From the NCBI GenBank assembly GCA_963772225.1, contig CAVYWD010000011.1, positions 496,001 to 560,000 of the forward strand: 64,000 bases of DNA. The letters run 5' to 3'. The DNA is from CAVYWD01 sp963772225 (lineage in GTDB: Bacteria > Myxococcota > Myxococcia > Myxococcales > UBA5297). A model generated the notes under the pieces. That model was given only the letters and a program-made list of their open reading frames with translations, ran no database searches and was not told the DNA's origin. Every line of letters starts with the position of its first letter. Position 1 is the stretch's first letter. Positions 1 through 8,485 of the stretch are shown piece after piece. The position numbers were made by a program, and so were the translations under genes.

Positions 1-251
1 CCCAGGATGACGGCCGTCGGCCCCTCGAAGAACGGGTTGAGCACCTCGGCTTCGGTGCCCTTGGCAGCCCTCTTCGCCAGGGTGTTCTTGACGACCTTGA
101 ACTCCACCTTCTGCGCCCGGAACTTCTTGCGCAAGTCCGTGACGGTCGCGACGTCGATGTTCTTGGGTGCCGCGACGATAGCCACCTTCGCCTTGGCGAA
201 CTTGTCGTGCAGCGCGGAGATCATCTGCTCCTTTTCGCTTCTCTTTTGCAC
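1..251 (-). CDS. rplJ: 50S ribosomal protein L10, N-terminal part (cut by window edge)
   Basis: L10 forms the base of the ribosomal stalk and carries the L7/L12 dimers. The minus strand reads MQKRSEKEQMISALHDKF, then the conserved block KVEFKVVKNTLAKRAAKGTE and NPFFEGPTAVIL, which is typical of the first 85 residues of bacterial L10. I chose the GTG at 251 because an AAAGG ribosome site lies about 11 bases upstream; in-frame GTGs at 260 and 263 lie too close to that site. The gene runs off the left edge, so its C-terminus and rplL are not visible. It is the last visible gene of the secE-nusG-rplKAJ block. Confidence 0.93.
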   Translation of the reverse strand, partial: MQKRSEKEQMISALHDKFAKAKVAIVAAPKNIDVATVTDLRKKFRAQKVEFKVVKNTLAKRAAKGTEAEVLNPFFEGPTAVIL

Positions 252-579
252 CAGGATCACCACCTTTCACTCTTGGAACAGGGGCCCGACGAGGGCCCTT
301 CTGTCTGCCTGGCACAAGGAGCAGGGACCATCCAAAGGGAGCAACACCCCTTGCTCTTTCCCGTCTCGGCAGGCCTGGTCTCCCGAGGGAGGCCGTTTAA
401 ACCGCTCACTCCGGTGCTGGAACCCCTCGCCCACACTGCCTAGGCGAGTCTCACGGGCCGCCAGCGCCTTCGCTCAGCGATGCCTGCTGTCTTGAACCAG
501 GAACCGGACCAGTTTTTGCTAACCAACCCGGAAGTCGGGCGGCGGTATAGCCGACCTTGCCGCCGCTGTCAAAGGGTCG
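252..579 (-). promoter_or_regulatory. rplA-rplJ intergenic region with candidate L10 leader
   Basis: This 328-base gap precedes rplJ and has no convincing ORF; open frames on the plus strand are shadows. A compact hairpin of two GGGCCC arms around a 5-base loop sits at 282-298, just before the rplJ ribosome site. In many bacteria L10 (with L12) binds the mRNA leader here to repress rplJL. Position and hairpin fit that role, but I could not match the full leader consensus. A separate rplJ promoter may also lie here; none is clear. Confidence 0.45.
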
Positions 580-1332
580 CTACGCGGCCGCCTTGTGCGC
601 GGCGGCGATCGCAGCGGTGTCGATCTTCACGGAGGGGCCCATGGTCGTGCTGACCGCCACTGCCTTGAGGTAGACGCCCTTCGCCGACGACGGCTTGGCC
701 TTCATGATGACGTCCATCAGGACCGTGAAGTTCTCGTGCAGCTTGGCGGGCGCGAAGCTCGCCTTGCCCAGGCGCGCGTGGACGATGCCGGCCTTCTCGA
801 CCCGGAACTCCACTTTGCCGCCCTTCAGCTCGCGGACCGCGCGGCCCACGTCCTGGGTCACGGTGCCGACCTTGGGGTTCGGCATGAGGCCGCGGGGGCC
901 AAGGACCTTACCGAGGCGGCCGACGATCCCCATCATGTCCGGGGTCGCGACGGTCGCGTCGAAGTCGAGGAAGCCCTTGCTGATCTTGTCGCCGAGGTCC
1001 TCGGCGCCCACCACGTCGGCGCCCGCATCGGTAGCCTCCCGGGCCCGCTCGCCCTTGGCGAACACCGCGACGCGCATCGACTTGCCGGTCCCGTGCGGCA
1101 GGACCACGGCGCCGCGGACCATCTGGTCGGCGTGCTTGGGGTCGACGCCCAGGTTGATGGCCACTTCGACCGTCTCGTCGAATTGCTTGCGATCGGGCTT
1201 GCGGCTCTTGCCCTTGCGCGCCTCGAGGCGCTTGTCGTAGCCCTGCTTGAGCAAGTCGAACGCCTGCTCCACCGGGTACTTCTTGTTCCTGTCGATGAGC
1301 GCTGCCGCTGCCTCGTAGCCCTTGCCTGCCAT
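580..1332 (-). CDS. rplA: 50S ribosomal protein L1
   Basis: L1 forms the mobile stalk by the ribosomal E site and is often an autogenous translational repressor of its own operon. The protein (250 aa) has the family features: N-terminal YPVEQAFDLLKQ, the central VLGPRGLMPNPKVGTVT signature and the C-terminal FTVLMDVIMKAKPSSAKGVYLK block. The frame is open 18 codons further upstream, but the ATG at 1332 has AAGGAG nine bases before it and matches the usual L1 start. It follows rplK on the same strand. Confidence 0.96.
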   Translation of the reverse strand: MAGKGYEAAAALIDRNKKYPVEQAFDLLKQGYDKRLEARKGKSRKPDRKQFDETVEVAINLGVDPKHADQMVRGAVVLPHGTGKSMRVAVFAKGERAREATDAGADVVGAEDLGDKISKGFLDFDATVATPDMMGIVGRLGKVLGPRGLMPNPKVGTVTQDVGRAVRELKGGKVEFRVEKAGIVHARLGKASFAPAKLHENFTVLMDVIMKAKPSSAKGVYLKAVAVSTTMGPSVKIDTAAIAAAHKAAA

Positions 1333-1409
1333 GTCGCACTGCTCCTTGAAGGTGGTGTCGGCGAGCCGGCTCGCCAGCTCTCCCACCGCGTTCCCAAAAA
1401 GCCAAAGAC

Positions 1410-1856
1410 TCAGACGACGTCGATACCCATGGACCGCGCCGTGCCCTCGATGGTGCGCATCGCCGCCTCGAGGCTGGCCGCGGTCATGTCACTGAGCTTC
1501 ATCTTGGCGATGTCCTCGACCTGCTTCCGAGTGACCTTGCCGACCTTCTCCTTGCCCGGCTTGTGAGCGCCCGAGCCCTTCTTCTTCTCGGTGTGCAGTC
1601 CGGCCGCCTTCTTGAGCAGCACCGCCGCCGGCGGGGTCTTCAGCACGAAGCTAAAGGTGCGGTCGGAGTAGACGGTGATGATGACCGGAATGATGAGCCC
1701 GTCCTTGGCCTGCGCCTGGGTCTGGGCGTTGAACTCCTTGCAGAACCCCATGATGTTCACGCCGTGCTGGCCGAGCGCCGGCCCCACGGGGGGCGCGGGG
1801 TTCGCCTTGCCGGCGGGGATCTGCAGCTTGACTTGCCCAGTGACCTTCTTCGCCAT
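1410..1856 (-). CDS. rplK: 50S ribosomal protein L11
   Basis: L11 binds the GTPase-associated centre of 23S rRNA. At 148 aa it is near the usual 141-145. The N-terminus (KLQIPAGKANPAPPVGPALG) is the proline-rich L11 signature, and the C-terminal rRNA-binding domain keeps KVGKVTRKQVEDIAKMKLSD. It lies between nusG and rplA, the standard order, with short spacers consistent with co-transcription. Confidence 0.97.
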   Translation of the reverse strand: MAKKVTGQVKLQIPAGKANPAPPVGPALGQHGVNIMGFCKEFNAQTQAQAKDGLIIPVIITVYSDRTFSFVLKTPPAAVLLKKAAGLHTEKKKGSGAHKPGKEKVGKVTRKQVEDIAKMKLSDMTAASLEAAMRTIEGTARSMGIDVV

Positions 1857-1914
1857 GACGTCGTCTGCCTTTCCTCGTGGTTGTATGCGGGCGGGGACTC
1901 CCGCCCTCCCACGC

Positions 1915-2505
1915 TCAGGTCTTCTCCACCTGCATGAAGTCGAGCTCCACCGGCGTCGCGCGCCCGAAGATGGAGACGAGGACCTTGACCCGGCCCTTGT
2001 TCGCGTCTACCTCTTCCACGCTGCCGTTGAAGTTCGAGAACGGCCCGTCGATGACCCGGACGCTGTCGCCGGTCTCGAATTGGACCTTCGGCTTCGGCTT
2101 CAGGGCGCCTTCGCTGATCTGCGCGGTGAGCCGCCGAACCTCGTCGTCGGTGATGGAGGGGATCTTCTCGGGTTCCATGGTCTGGGTGCCGCCGACGAAG
2201 CCGGTGATCTTCGGCGTGGACTTGACCAGGTGCCAGCTCCGGTCGGCCATGGTCATCTGGACCAGGATGTAGCCGGGGAAGAACTTGCGCTTGGTGGTGC
2301 GCTTCTCGCCCTTGATCATCTCCTGGACCACTTCGGTGGGGATGAGGATCTCCCCGAACCACTCGGCCATGCCCTCGATCTTGATGCGCTCCTCCAGGGA
2401 CTTCTTCGCCTTGTTCTCGAAGCCCGAGTAGGTGTGCACCACGTACCAGCGCTTGGCCGGGGGCGTCTTCTCACCGCTCGGCTGCGGCGTCTGCGTCTCA
2501 ACCAT
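1915..2505 (-). CDS. nusG: transcription termination/antitermination factor NusG
   Basis: NusG binds the RNA polymerase clamp and, through its KOW domain, Rho or ribosomal protein S10. The 196-aa protein has the NGN domain starting KRWYVVHTYSGFENKAKKSL, the PGYILVQM core, and a C-terminal KOW domain with GDSVRVIDGPFSNFNG. The first 15 residues before KRWYVV are a short Pro/Gln-rich extension. The gene sits directly between secE and rplK, as in most bacteria. Confidence 0.97.
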   Translation of the reverse strand: MVETQTPQPSGEKTPPAKRWYVVHTYSGFENKAKKSLEERIKIEGMAEWFGEILIPTEVVQEMIKGEKRTTKRKFFPGYILVQMTMADRSWHLVKSTPKITGFVGGTQTMEPEKIPSITDDEVRRLTAQISEGALKPKPKVQFETGDSVRVIDGPFSNFNGSVEEVDANKGRVKVLVSIFGRATPVELDFMQVEKT

Positions 2506-2574
2506 GGGACTCGATTCCCTTCCTCAGTTGCCCAAAGCGCTTCTTGAGGCCGCTCCCCTCGAGCGGGCGAGCGC

Positions 2575-3024
2575 CTAGACCTTCGCGATCCATCCGAGAG
2601 CGGCCGGCACCCAGACCGTCATGACCTTGGAGGACGCGAAGTCGAACCCGAACAGCACCGCGGCGCTCACGACGCTCGCGATGATCACCGCGACCGTGGA
2701 GACCCGCGTCTCGGCGAGCGAAGGCCAGGTAACCCGATTCAGCTCCGTGGCGACGTCCAGCGCCCCCGCCCTCAGGCGCTGGTTCAACCAGCAATAGACA
2801 ACCGCGCCGACGGATACCGCGAAGCCGGCCAAGGCGCTGGGCGTCAGCTCGTCGATGCCCAGAAGCGATGGGTTGCCCCACCGCACCCCTTGAAGGACGG
2901 CGGCGATCACATGGCTCAGGAACATCCCGCCGGCCAACGCGAAGCCGAGGAAGGCGATGCCCACCATTCGGCGAGGCTCGAGCTTGCCGGCCGCGGGATT
3001 TCCCGTCGAGGTCGATGCGTCCAT
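2575..3024 (-). CDS. secE: preprotein translocase subunit SecE (three-helix type)
   Basis: SecE stabilises SecY in the inner-membrane translocon. I place the start at the ATG at 3024 (MDASTSTGNPAAGKLEPRR), which follows a GGAAGTGAG ribosome site; a longer reading upstream has no such support. The 149-aa protein has two N-terminal hydrophobic segments (GIAFLGFALAGGMFLSHVI and LAGFAVSVGAVVYCWL) plus the conserved C-terminal part ATELNRVTWPSLAETRVSTV followed by a third membrane helix. This is the longer E. coli-like form rather than the single-helix form. tRNA-Trp and rpmG precede it and nusG follows. Confidence 0.93.
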   Translation of the reverse strand: MDASTSTGNPAAGKLEPRRMVGIAFLGFALAGGMFLSHVIAAVLQGVRWGNPSLLGIDELTPSALAGFAVSVGAVVYCWLNQRLRAGALDVATELNRVTWPSLAETRVSTVAVIIASVVSAAVLFGFDFASSKVMTVWVPAALGWIAKV

Positions 3025-3155
3025 TTGGCTCACTTCCCTTCCGAGCGCTATTTCGCCAACGCCACGATGCCCCGACTCCGCCACTCTTCCCCGCTCGCCC
3101 GACTGCGCGAGCACCTATTCGGGAAGCCCTCCGGCGGGCGAAGGGGCACATCGTG

Positions 3156-3229
3156 CAGGCCAGGAGGGACTCGAACCCCCAACAAACGGTTTTGGAGACC
3201 GCCGCTCTACCAATTGGAGCTACTGGCCT
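3156..3229 (-). tRNA. tRNA-Trp (anticodon CCA)
   Basis: A full cloverleaf reads on the minus strand: acceptor AGGCCAG pairs with CTGGCCT, discriminator G, D-arm AGCTCCAATTGGTAGAGC, anticodon loop TCTCCAAAA with CCA, and T-loop GGTTCGAGTCC. The 3' CCA is not encoded. It lies between rpmG and secE, a conserved location. Confidence 0.96.
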
Positions 3230-3278
3230 AGAGTCAACCGCGGGTCCGGTCGGGGCGTTCCCGGCTCCTGGCCGGCCG

Positions 3279-3431
3279 CTACTTCGTCTCCTTGTGATCG
3301 GTGTGCTTACGGCATCGCTTGCAGAACTTGGCGAGCACAAGCTTGTCCGGCATGGTCCGCTTGTTCTTGGTGGTCGAGTAGTTGCGCTCTTTGCAGACGG
3401 TGCACTCGAGCGCGATGATGCTGCGGTTCAT
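3279..3431 (-). CDS. rpmG: 50S ribosomal protein L33, zinc-ribbon form
   Basis: A 50-aa basic protein starting MNRSIIALECTVCKERNYST and ending FCKRCRKHTDHKETK. Two CxxC pairs (CTVC and CKRC) mark the zinc-binding C+ paralogue of L33. It lies 31 bases after tRNA-Thr(GGT) and just before tRNA-Trp and secE. In related genomes tuf commonly lies just upstream of rpmG; here there is no room for it. Confidence 0.95.
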   Translation of the reverse strand: MNRSIIALECTVCKERNYSTTKNKRTMPDKLVLAKFCKRCRKHTDHKETK

Positions 3432-3462
3432 GATCCACCTTTCCTCGAAATCGACTTCAGAA

Positions 3463-3535
<73 letters not shown>

Positions 3536-3608
3536 AAACTCGACTGCTCGACGACGACTGCTTCTCCTTTGAACCGTCGCTGGGCGGGCGCCCCTGGGGC
3601 GACGACCA

Positions 3609-3682
<74 letters not shown>

Positions 3683-3700
3683 GACACCTTCCTTTTGCTG

Positions 3701-3783
3701 TGGACGGGGAAGGATTCGAACCTTCGTAGGCATGAGCCGGCAGATTTACAGTCTGCTCCCTTTGGCCGCTCGGGAACCCGTCC
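3701..3783 (-). tRNA. tRNA-Tyr (anticodon GTA)
   Basis: An 83-base class II tRNA on the minus strand: acceptor GGACGGG/CCCGTCC, anticodon loop ACTGTAAAT with GTA, a long variable arm (CGGCTCATGCCTACG) and T-arm AAGGTTCGAATCCTT. Discriminator A. Confidence 0.96.
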
Positions 3784-3849
3784 GTCTATAAACCTTCAAA
3801 GAGCGACCTGCGTCAAGTCGCCGTGCACCCTGTGAGTCGCCGCTTGCAA

Positions 3850-3922
3850 AGCCGGCGGCGGGAATCGAACCCGCGACCCTCTGCTTACAAGGCAGGCGCT
3901 CTACCAGCTGAGCTACGCCGAC
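3850..3922 (-). tRNA. tRNA-Thr (anticodon TGT)
   Basis: A 73-base cloverleaf on the minus strand: acceptor GTCGGCG/CGCCGGC (one G-T pair), D-arm TAGCTCAGCTGGTAGAGC, anticodon loop CCTTGTAAG with TGT, T-arm GCGGGTTCGATTCCCGC. It is the first tRNA of the cluster, about 70 bases downstream of a promoter-like sequence. Confidence 0.96.
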
Positions 3923-3989
3923 CCACGAAGAAACCTGCTGCGGGCGGCGCGGGAACCTGAGAGCCCGCTCCAGCCGCGGAAAGGGCGTC

Positions 3990-4019
3990 CTTCTACCGGG
4001 CTGAACCACCGGGTGTCAA
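3990..4019 (-). promoter_or_regulatory. sigma-70-type promoter of the tRNA/translation cluster
   Basis: On the minus strand a perfect TTGACA (4019-4014) is followed after 18 bases by TAGAAG (3995-3990), which matches 4 of 6 bases of TATAAT, and then a GC-rich stretch as at stable-RNA promoters. It overlaps the end of rlmB and would drive tRNA-Thr through rpmG and secE. Start-site data are lacking. Confidence 0.55.
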
Positions 4020-4795
4020 GGCCTTTTCGTCCGACGGGGCGTCTCGCCTCCCGCTGAGCGGGCGCGGCGCTGTCGCGCGACCTCGTGCAAGAGGATGCCT
4101 CCTGCCACGGACGCGTTGAGGCTCCCCTGCTCCCCTGCCATGGGGATTTGGACCCGGAAGTCCGCCTTGGCCAGCACCCCCGCCCGAATCCCGGGGCCCT
4201 CGCTGCCTACCACCAGCGCCGTCGGCCCAGAGAAGTCGACCTGCTCCGGCGCCCTTTCGCCGCGCGGGTCCGCCGCGCTCGCCCAGAGGCCCGCCTCCTT
4301 CAGCGCCTCCAGCGAACGGGCCAGGTTCGTCACGCGCGCGACCTTCAGGTGGGCGAGCGCCCCTGCCGCCGCCTTGGCCGCGGCCCCCGTCACGCCTGCC
4401 GCTCGGTCCTTGGGGATGACTGCGCCCTGGGCGCCCAGGGCCCAGGCCGACCTCAGGAGAGCGCCGAGATTGTGCGGGTCCTCGATTCCGTCCAGGGCCA
4501 ATACCAGCGCGTCGACCCCGGCCTCCTGCGCGAGCGCGAGGACATCCTCGAGGTCGGCGTAGGCGAAGTCCGCGACCCGCAAGACGACCCCTTGGTGAAC
4601 GCCGCCTTCGGCGAGCCGCGTGAGCTGCTCGCGGGAGACGTGCTCGACGGGCAACCCCAGCCCCCGCACCTCCTCGGCGACTCGGGCCGCGAGCCCGTTG
4701 TGCGGCCCTTGCGTCAGGTAGACGCGCTCCACCTGGTCGGGCGCCGCCTTGAGGGCCTCCAATGCCGAGTGAGCGCCGTACAGATAGCGGGCCAT
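4016..4795 (-). CDS. rlmB: TrmH-family 23S rRNA 2'-O-ribose methyltransferase (RlmB-like)
   Basis: A SPOUT-class methyltransferase; RlmB methylates G2251 of 23S rRNA. The 259-aa protein has an N-terminal substrate-binding domain (YLYGAHSALEALKAAPDQV) and the three SPOUT motifs: LALDGIEDPHNLGALLRSA (motif 1), ALVVGSEGPGIR (motif 2) and IPMAGEQGSLNASVAGGI (motif 3), which form the knotted SAM site. The length fits RlmB. It lies directly upstream of the tRNA cluster, and its stop overlaps the -35 element of that cluster's promoter. The lipoprotein gene upstream ends 3 bases before its ATG, so the two are probably co-transcribed. A sibling specificity within the TrmH family cannot be excluded. 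Confidence 0.9.
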   Translation of the reverse strand: MARYLYGAHSALEALKAAPDQVERVYLTQGPHNGLAARVAEEVRGLGLPVEHVSREQLTRLAEGGVHQGVVLRVADFAYADLEDVLALAQEAGVDALVLALDGIEDPHNLGALLRSAWALGAQGAVIPKDRAAGVTGAAAKAAAGALAHLKVARVTNLARSLEALKEAGLWASAADPRGERAPEQVDFSGPTALVVGSEGPGIRAGVLAKADFRVQIPMAGEQGSLNASVAGGILLHEVARQRRARSAGGETPRRTKRP

Positions 4796-4798
4796 CGG

Positions 4799-5230
4799 CT
4801 ACTTTACCTGCACGGCGACCTGGACCGTCTCGCGGTGGCGCTCGCAGAGCGAGGCGGTGCAGACGTAGAACTCCATGTCTGCGCCGAGCGAGGCGGGCCC
4901 TTTCGCCTGCGCCATGAACGGCACCTCGAACCGGGTCGCGCCCTCTTGAGCGGCGCCGTCCTCACGGCCGAGCCGCGCCTTGACCGGCGAGAGGTTCTGC
5001 CCGGTCACCTGGATTTTGAAGGGCGCCTCGTCCGAGAGGTGCGCGCCCTGTGAGAGCTTGAGCCGCAAGTCCACCGCTCCCCGGTCGCCCGCTGCGACCT
5101 CGGCGGGTCGCGCGCTCGCCTCCACCGAGTAAGGCTTGCCCCCTTCCGCGCCCGCGCCGGCGCTCTTCGACGAGCACGCCGCCCCGGCGAGGAGCAGCGC
5201 GAGCACCAGGGCCATCGCTGTCCGTCTCAT
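4799..5230 (-). CDS. probable lipoprotein with DsbD-N-like domain
   Basis: A 143-aa protein with an N-terminal signal (MRRTAMALVLALLLAGAAC) whose Cys-19 could be lipidated; the lipobox is loose, with Gly at -3. The mature part (HLSDEAPFKIQVTG, RFEVPFMA, DMEFYVCTASLCERHRETVQV) resembles the immunoglobulin-like periplasmic domain of DsbD, including two Cys six residues apart near the C-terminus. No membrane or thioredoxin domain follows, so this is the domain alone. It may take part in periplasmic thiol exchange; that is inference. It overlaps no neighbour and ends 3 bases before rlmB. Confidence 0.6.
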   Translation of the reverse strand: MRRTAMALVLALLLAGAACSSKSAGAGAEGGKPYSVEASARPAEVAAGDRGAVDLRLKLSQGAHLSDEAPFKIQVTGQNLSPVKARLGREDGAAQEGATRFEVPFMAQAKGPASLGADMEFYVCTASLCERHRETVQVAVQVK

Positions 5231-5394
5231 CTGGTCACGACCTCGGGTTTCAAAGGGCTCGAGCGCGCCGTCAGCGCCGCGGGCCCGGAGTCAAGTTCGC
5301 CCCCGGGCTGGGCCCATCGCCCGCCCCATTATTCTGCGAGGCGTGAGACCGGGCGCGAGGATCGGCTGACCGTATCGGCCTGGAGCGGGCGCGG
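5231..5394. other. short intergenic stretch, no gene seen
   Basis: 164 bases between the ligase gene and the lipoprotein gene. Open frames here are short and have no ribosome site. No clear terminator or promoter was found. Confidence 0.5.
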
Positions 5395-6321
5395 TCAAGG
5401 CGCGCGCGGCGACGCGCCCCGAGCGCGCCGGCGGCTTGCCCGCGCTCCGCCCGCCAGCTCCACGGCCCGGGCGACGATGGCCGACGCGATGTCCTGGCCT
5501 GTCGCTTCCTCGATCTCCTTGATGCCGGGAGAGCTGTTCACCTCGAACACCCGAGGCCCGTCTTTGGTGTCGAGCAGGTCGATGGCGGCGACCTCGAGCC
5601 CCACGAGGCTCGCCGAGCTCTCCACCAGGCGCGCCAGCTCCGGCCGGAGCCTCGCCGGCTCGAAGCGCGCCCCGGCGCCCAGCGTGCGCCCGAGCCTGCC
5701 GACCCGCGGAAGGCGGCGGGCCGCGGCGACGAGCCTCCCGCCCACGACCAGCGCCCGGAGGTCCCGCCCCTTGGCCTCCGGCACGTACTGCTGCACGAGC
5801 AGGTTGTGCCCCAGGCCCAGGAGCGCCTCGAGCGCCGCCTCCAGCGACTGCAGCGACTCGCAGACCATGACCCCCACGCGCTCGCCGCCGTGGAGCAGCT
5901 TCAGGAGCACCGGCACGCCACCCAGCAGGTTGACCATGGCCTTCAGGTCTGTGGCTTGGCTCGCCATGGCCGTGGCCGGCACCGGCACGCCGTGCGACGA
6001 CAAGTGCTGGAGGCAGCGGATCTTGTTGCGGCTCCGAGCGATCCCCGCCGAGGCGTTGAGCAGGGGCACGCCCTGGTGTGCGAACTGATCCACCACGGCG
6101 AGCCCGTAGCTCTGCACCGACTGGCCGATGCGAGGGATGCACGCGTCGGTGCGGCCCACCTTCTTCCGGCGGTAGTAGAGGCTGGAGCTGAGGCCGTCGA
6201 GGAACATCTCGCAGCGGAGGGGGTCGAGCACCCGCGCACGATGGCCCGCCACGCGCGCAGCGTCCACGAGCCTGCGCGTGGTGTAGATATGGCTCGAGCG
6301 TGAGAGGACGGTGAGGTGCAC
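5395..6321 (-). CDS. RimK-family ATP-grasp ligase
   Basis: ATP-grasp ligases of this family add amino acids, typically glutamate, to a carboxyl group of a protein or small molecule. The 308-aa protein has the RimK N-terminal domain (residues 1-90, including GRTDACIPRIGQSVQSYGLAV) and an ATP-grasp fold (about 95-290) with NKIRCLQHLSSHGVPVPAT, VPVLLKLLHGGERVGVMV, the QQYVPEAKGRDLRALVVGG core and the Mg-binding FEVNSSPGIKEIEEATG. The last 20 residues are Arg/Ala-rich. The substrate cannot be read from sequence: ribosomal S6, coenzyme F420 or a carrier protein are all possible. It diverges from the response-regulator gene across a 189-base gap. Confidence 0.85.
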   Translation of the reverse strand: MHLTVLSRSSHIYTTRRLVDAARVAGHRARVLDPLRCEMFLDGLSSSLYYRRKKVGRTDACIPRIGQSVQSYGLAVVDQFAHQGVPLLNASAGIARSRNKIRCLQHLSSHGVPVPATAMASQATDLKAMVNLLGGVPVLLKLLHGGERVGVMVCESLQSLEAALEALLGLGHNLLVQQYVPEAKGRDLRALVVGGRLVAAARRLPRVGRLGRTLGAGARFEPARLRPELARLVESSASLVGLEVAAIDLLDTKDGPRVFEVNSSPGIKEIEEATGQDIASAIVARAVELAGGARASRRRARGASPRAP

Positions 6322-6510
6322 GGGGGGCCCTGGCGCGTAGGGAGGGAGGCGCGCGTCTATCGAGTCTACCTCCCGTCCCCGGACCGCGGAAGGCGGCCCG
6401 CGCGAGGGCCCGCGAGGGCCGCTCGAGCCATGGCCTGCACCACCCAGGCCGATCTATCCTCCAGCCGCATTCGCGCGGCCCCCCTGACCGCTCCGGATTG
6501 AGGTGGACCT
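6322..6510. other. divergent intergenic region
   Basis: 189 bases between two divergent genes, so promoters for both should lie here. I found no convincing -35/-10 pair. AGGTGG at 6501-6506 is the likely ribosome site of the TTG-started regulator at 6511. Confidence 0.4.
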
Positions 6511-8440
6511 TTGGATGCCATCACCTCCGCCTTGATTGTCGACGACGACCGGTCCATGCAGCGCTTCCTCGCCGATGCGCTGGCCCGCGAAGGGTTCTCG
6601 GTCCTGGTGGAGAAGGAAGGCGAGGGGGCGCTGCGAACCTTTGAGAACGAGCGGGTCGACGCGGTGCTGCTCGACCTCGCCTTGCCCGACCTCCACGGCT
6701 TCGAGGTCGCAAGGCGGATCCGCGAAGCCCCCAAGGGCCGAGCGGTCCCCATCCTCTTCCTCTCGGGCACCTACCGTTCGACGGCGCACGAGGCGGGGTT
6801 CCGGCAGAAGTTCGGCGTCGCCGAATTCCTCGAAAAGCCCGTGAGCCTGGCCAAGCTGAAGGCGGCCCTGCGGGCGGCGCTGGGCGAGGCATACCCGAAG
6901 CTCGACCGCGTGCCGCAGCGGCGCGAGGAGCTCGCCCGCGTGCCCGTGGAGCGCGTGGCCGACGAGGGCGCGCGCGAGGAGGCGTCGAGCGTTGAGCAGC
7001 TCTCCCGGGAGCCTGCCGCCGAGAGCCTGCGCGGCGATTTCTCCACCACGCCCTTCCCCGAGCTTCTCGCCGAGCTCTACCGCGCCCGGGCGACCGGCGC
7101 GCTTCTCATGCGGCGCGACTCGGTAAAAAAGATCGCCTTCTTTCAGTCGGGCCGGCCCCTGTCGGTCAAGTCGAACCTGCTCTCCGAGTGCCTGGGCCGG
7201 CTCATGCTCCGCGAGAAAATGATCGACGAGGCCGAGTGCGAGGAGAGCCTCCTGCGCATGAAGCGCTCTGGCCGGCAGCAGGGCGCGGTGCTCATCGAGA
7301 TGGGCTGCATCAGCCCGCACAACCTCGCCTACGCCTTATCGCTGCAGCTCCAGGAGAAGCTCTACGACGTCTTCGGCTGGAGCCAGGGGCAGTACCAATT
7401 CAACCCCGGAGCCAAGGTTCCCTCTGAGGCGAGCGCGCTCGACCTGAGCCCCGCGCAAGTCCTCTACGAAGGGATCAAGCGGGGCTATGACGAGGAGCGG
7501 CTCTCGGCGATGCTGGGCCAGGTCGGCCCGCTGTATGCCCACCCGACGGAAGATCCGCTCCTGCGCTTTCAAGAGCTGGGGCTCGACGAGGAAGAGCTCT
7601 CGCTCGCCTCGGCCGTCGACGGGCGGAAGTCGGTGGCCACGCTCCTGGCGCTTCGCCTCATGCCGCACCTCGACGCGCTCAAGCTCCTGTACGCCATGCG
7701 CTGCGCGCAGATCGTCGAATGGAAGGCGCAGCCGGCGACGCCTTCTTCGGAGCCGCGGATGCGGCTAACATCGGCGCTGGAGCAAAGCCGGCCGGCCGGC
7801 TCCCGCCCCACGCGCCCCCCGACCCTCCCGCCGCCGCTCCCTTCGGCGCCCGACCTTGTCGTGAGTCCGCCGCCGCTTCCGGCAGACACGCTTCGTGACG
7901 CGCCGCCCCCGCCAGAATCCGCAGCCTTTGCTCCAGGATCCCGTCTCGCCCTCAGCTCCGGAGCTGCCTGCCCAAGAGGATCTCGTGCGCGAGCGCTTGG
8001 CGAGCGAGCTCGGCCACCCTCACCCGAGCGTCTCCAAGGAGGTCTCGAAGATCCTCGCCGCCGAGGGCAATTTCCAGCGAGGCGAGGAGCTGCTGCGGCG
8101 CGGCCGTTTCAAGGAGGCCGCCGCCGCGTTTCGCGAGGCCGTCGCGCTCGACGGCGCCGAGGGCGAGTTTCGCGCCTACCTGGGATGGAGCCTCTTTCAG
8201 GCGGGGCCCGAGACCCCCGAGATCGCCGAGCGCGCCATCCGGGAAATCGAGAGCGGAATTCAGCTCAACCCGAAGGTGGACAAGAGCTACCTGTTCCTGG
8301 GGTACATCCACAAGGCCACCGGGGCCTGGGAGCGCGCGGGGAGGGAGTTCGAGAGAGCCCTCCAGTGCAACCCCGGCTGCACCGAGGCGTTCCAGGAGCT
8401 GAGGCGACTGGGCGGGAAGGGCCAGCGCCGAACGCCGTAG
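6511..8440 (+). CDS. response regulator with DUF4388 (PATAN) domain and TPRs; frame broken by one base
   Basis: A cytoplasmic signalling protein of a type common in Myxococcota. Residues 1-125 are a CheY-like receiver with acidic DDD near residue 11 and phospho-acceptor Asp-55 (LLDLALPDLHGFEV). About 170-290 is a DUF4388/PATAN module (TTPFPELLAELYRARATGAL, LGRLMLREKMIDEAE). A Pro-rich linker follows, then two or more TPR-like helices (GRFKEAAAAFREAVALDG, AGREFERALQCNPGC). The start is TTG at 6511 with AGGTGG upstream; no ATG is in frame nearby. The frame breaks at GAATCC, 7915-7920: removing one A restores a continuous reading (PPPPDPQPLLQDPVSP). The break is most likely a sequence error; otherwise the C-terminal TPR part would be a separate or dead gene. 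Confidence 0.82.
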
Positions 8441-8485
8441 CCCCAGGGCGCGCGGGCCGACGAGCGCGTCGCCGCTCTTTGGCCT

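Noticed and set aside
7883..8440. Independent TPR protein starting near 7895
   Set aside because: Removing one base from GAATCC joins it to the upstream regulator, and it has no ribosome site.
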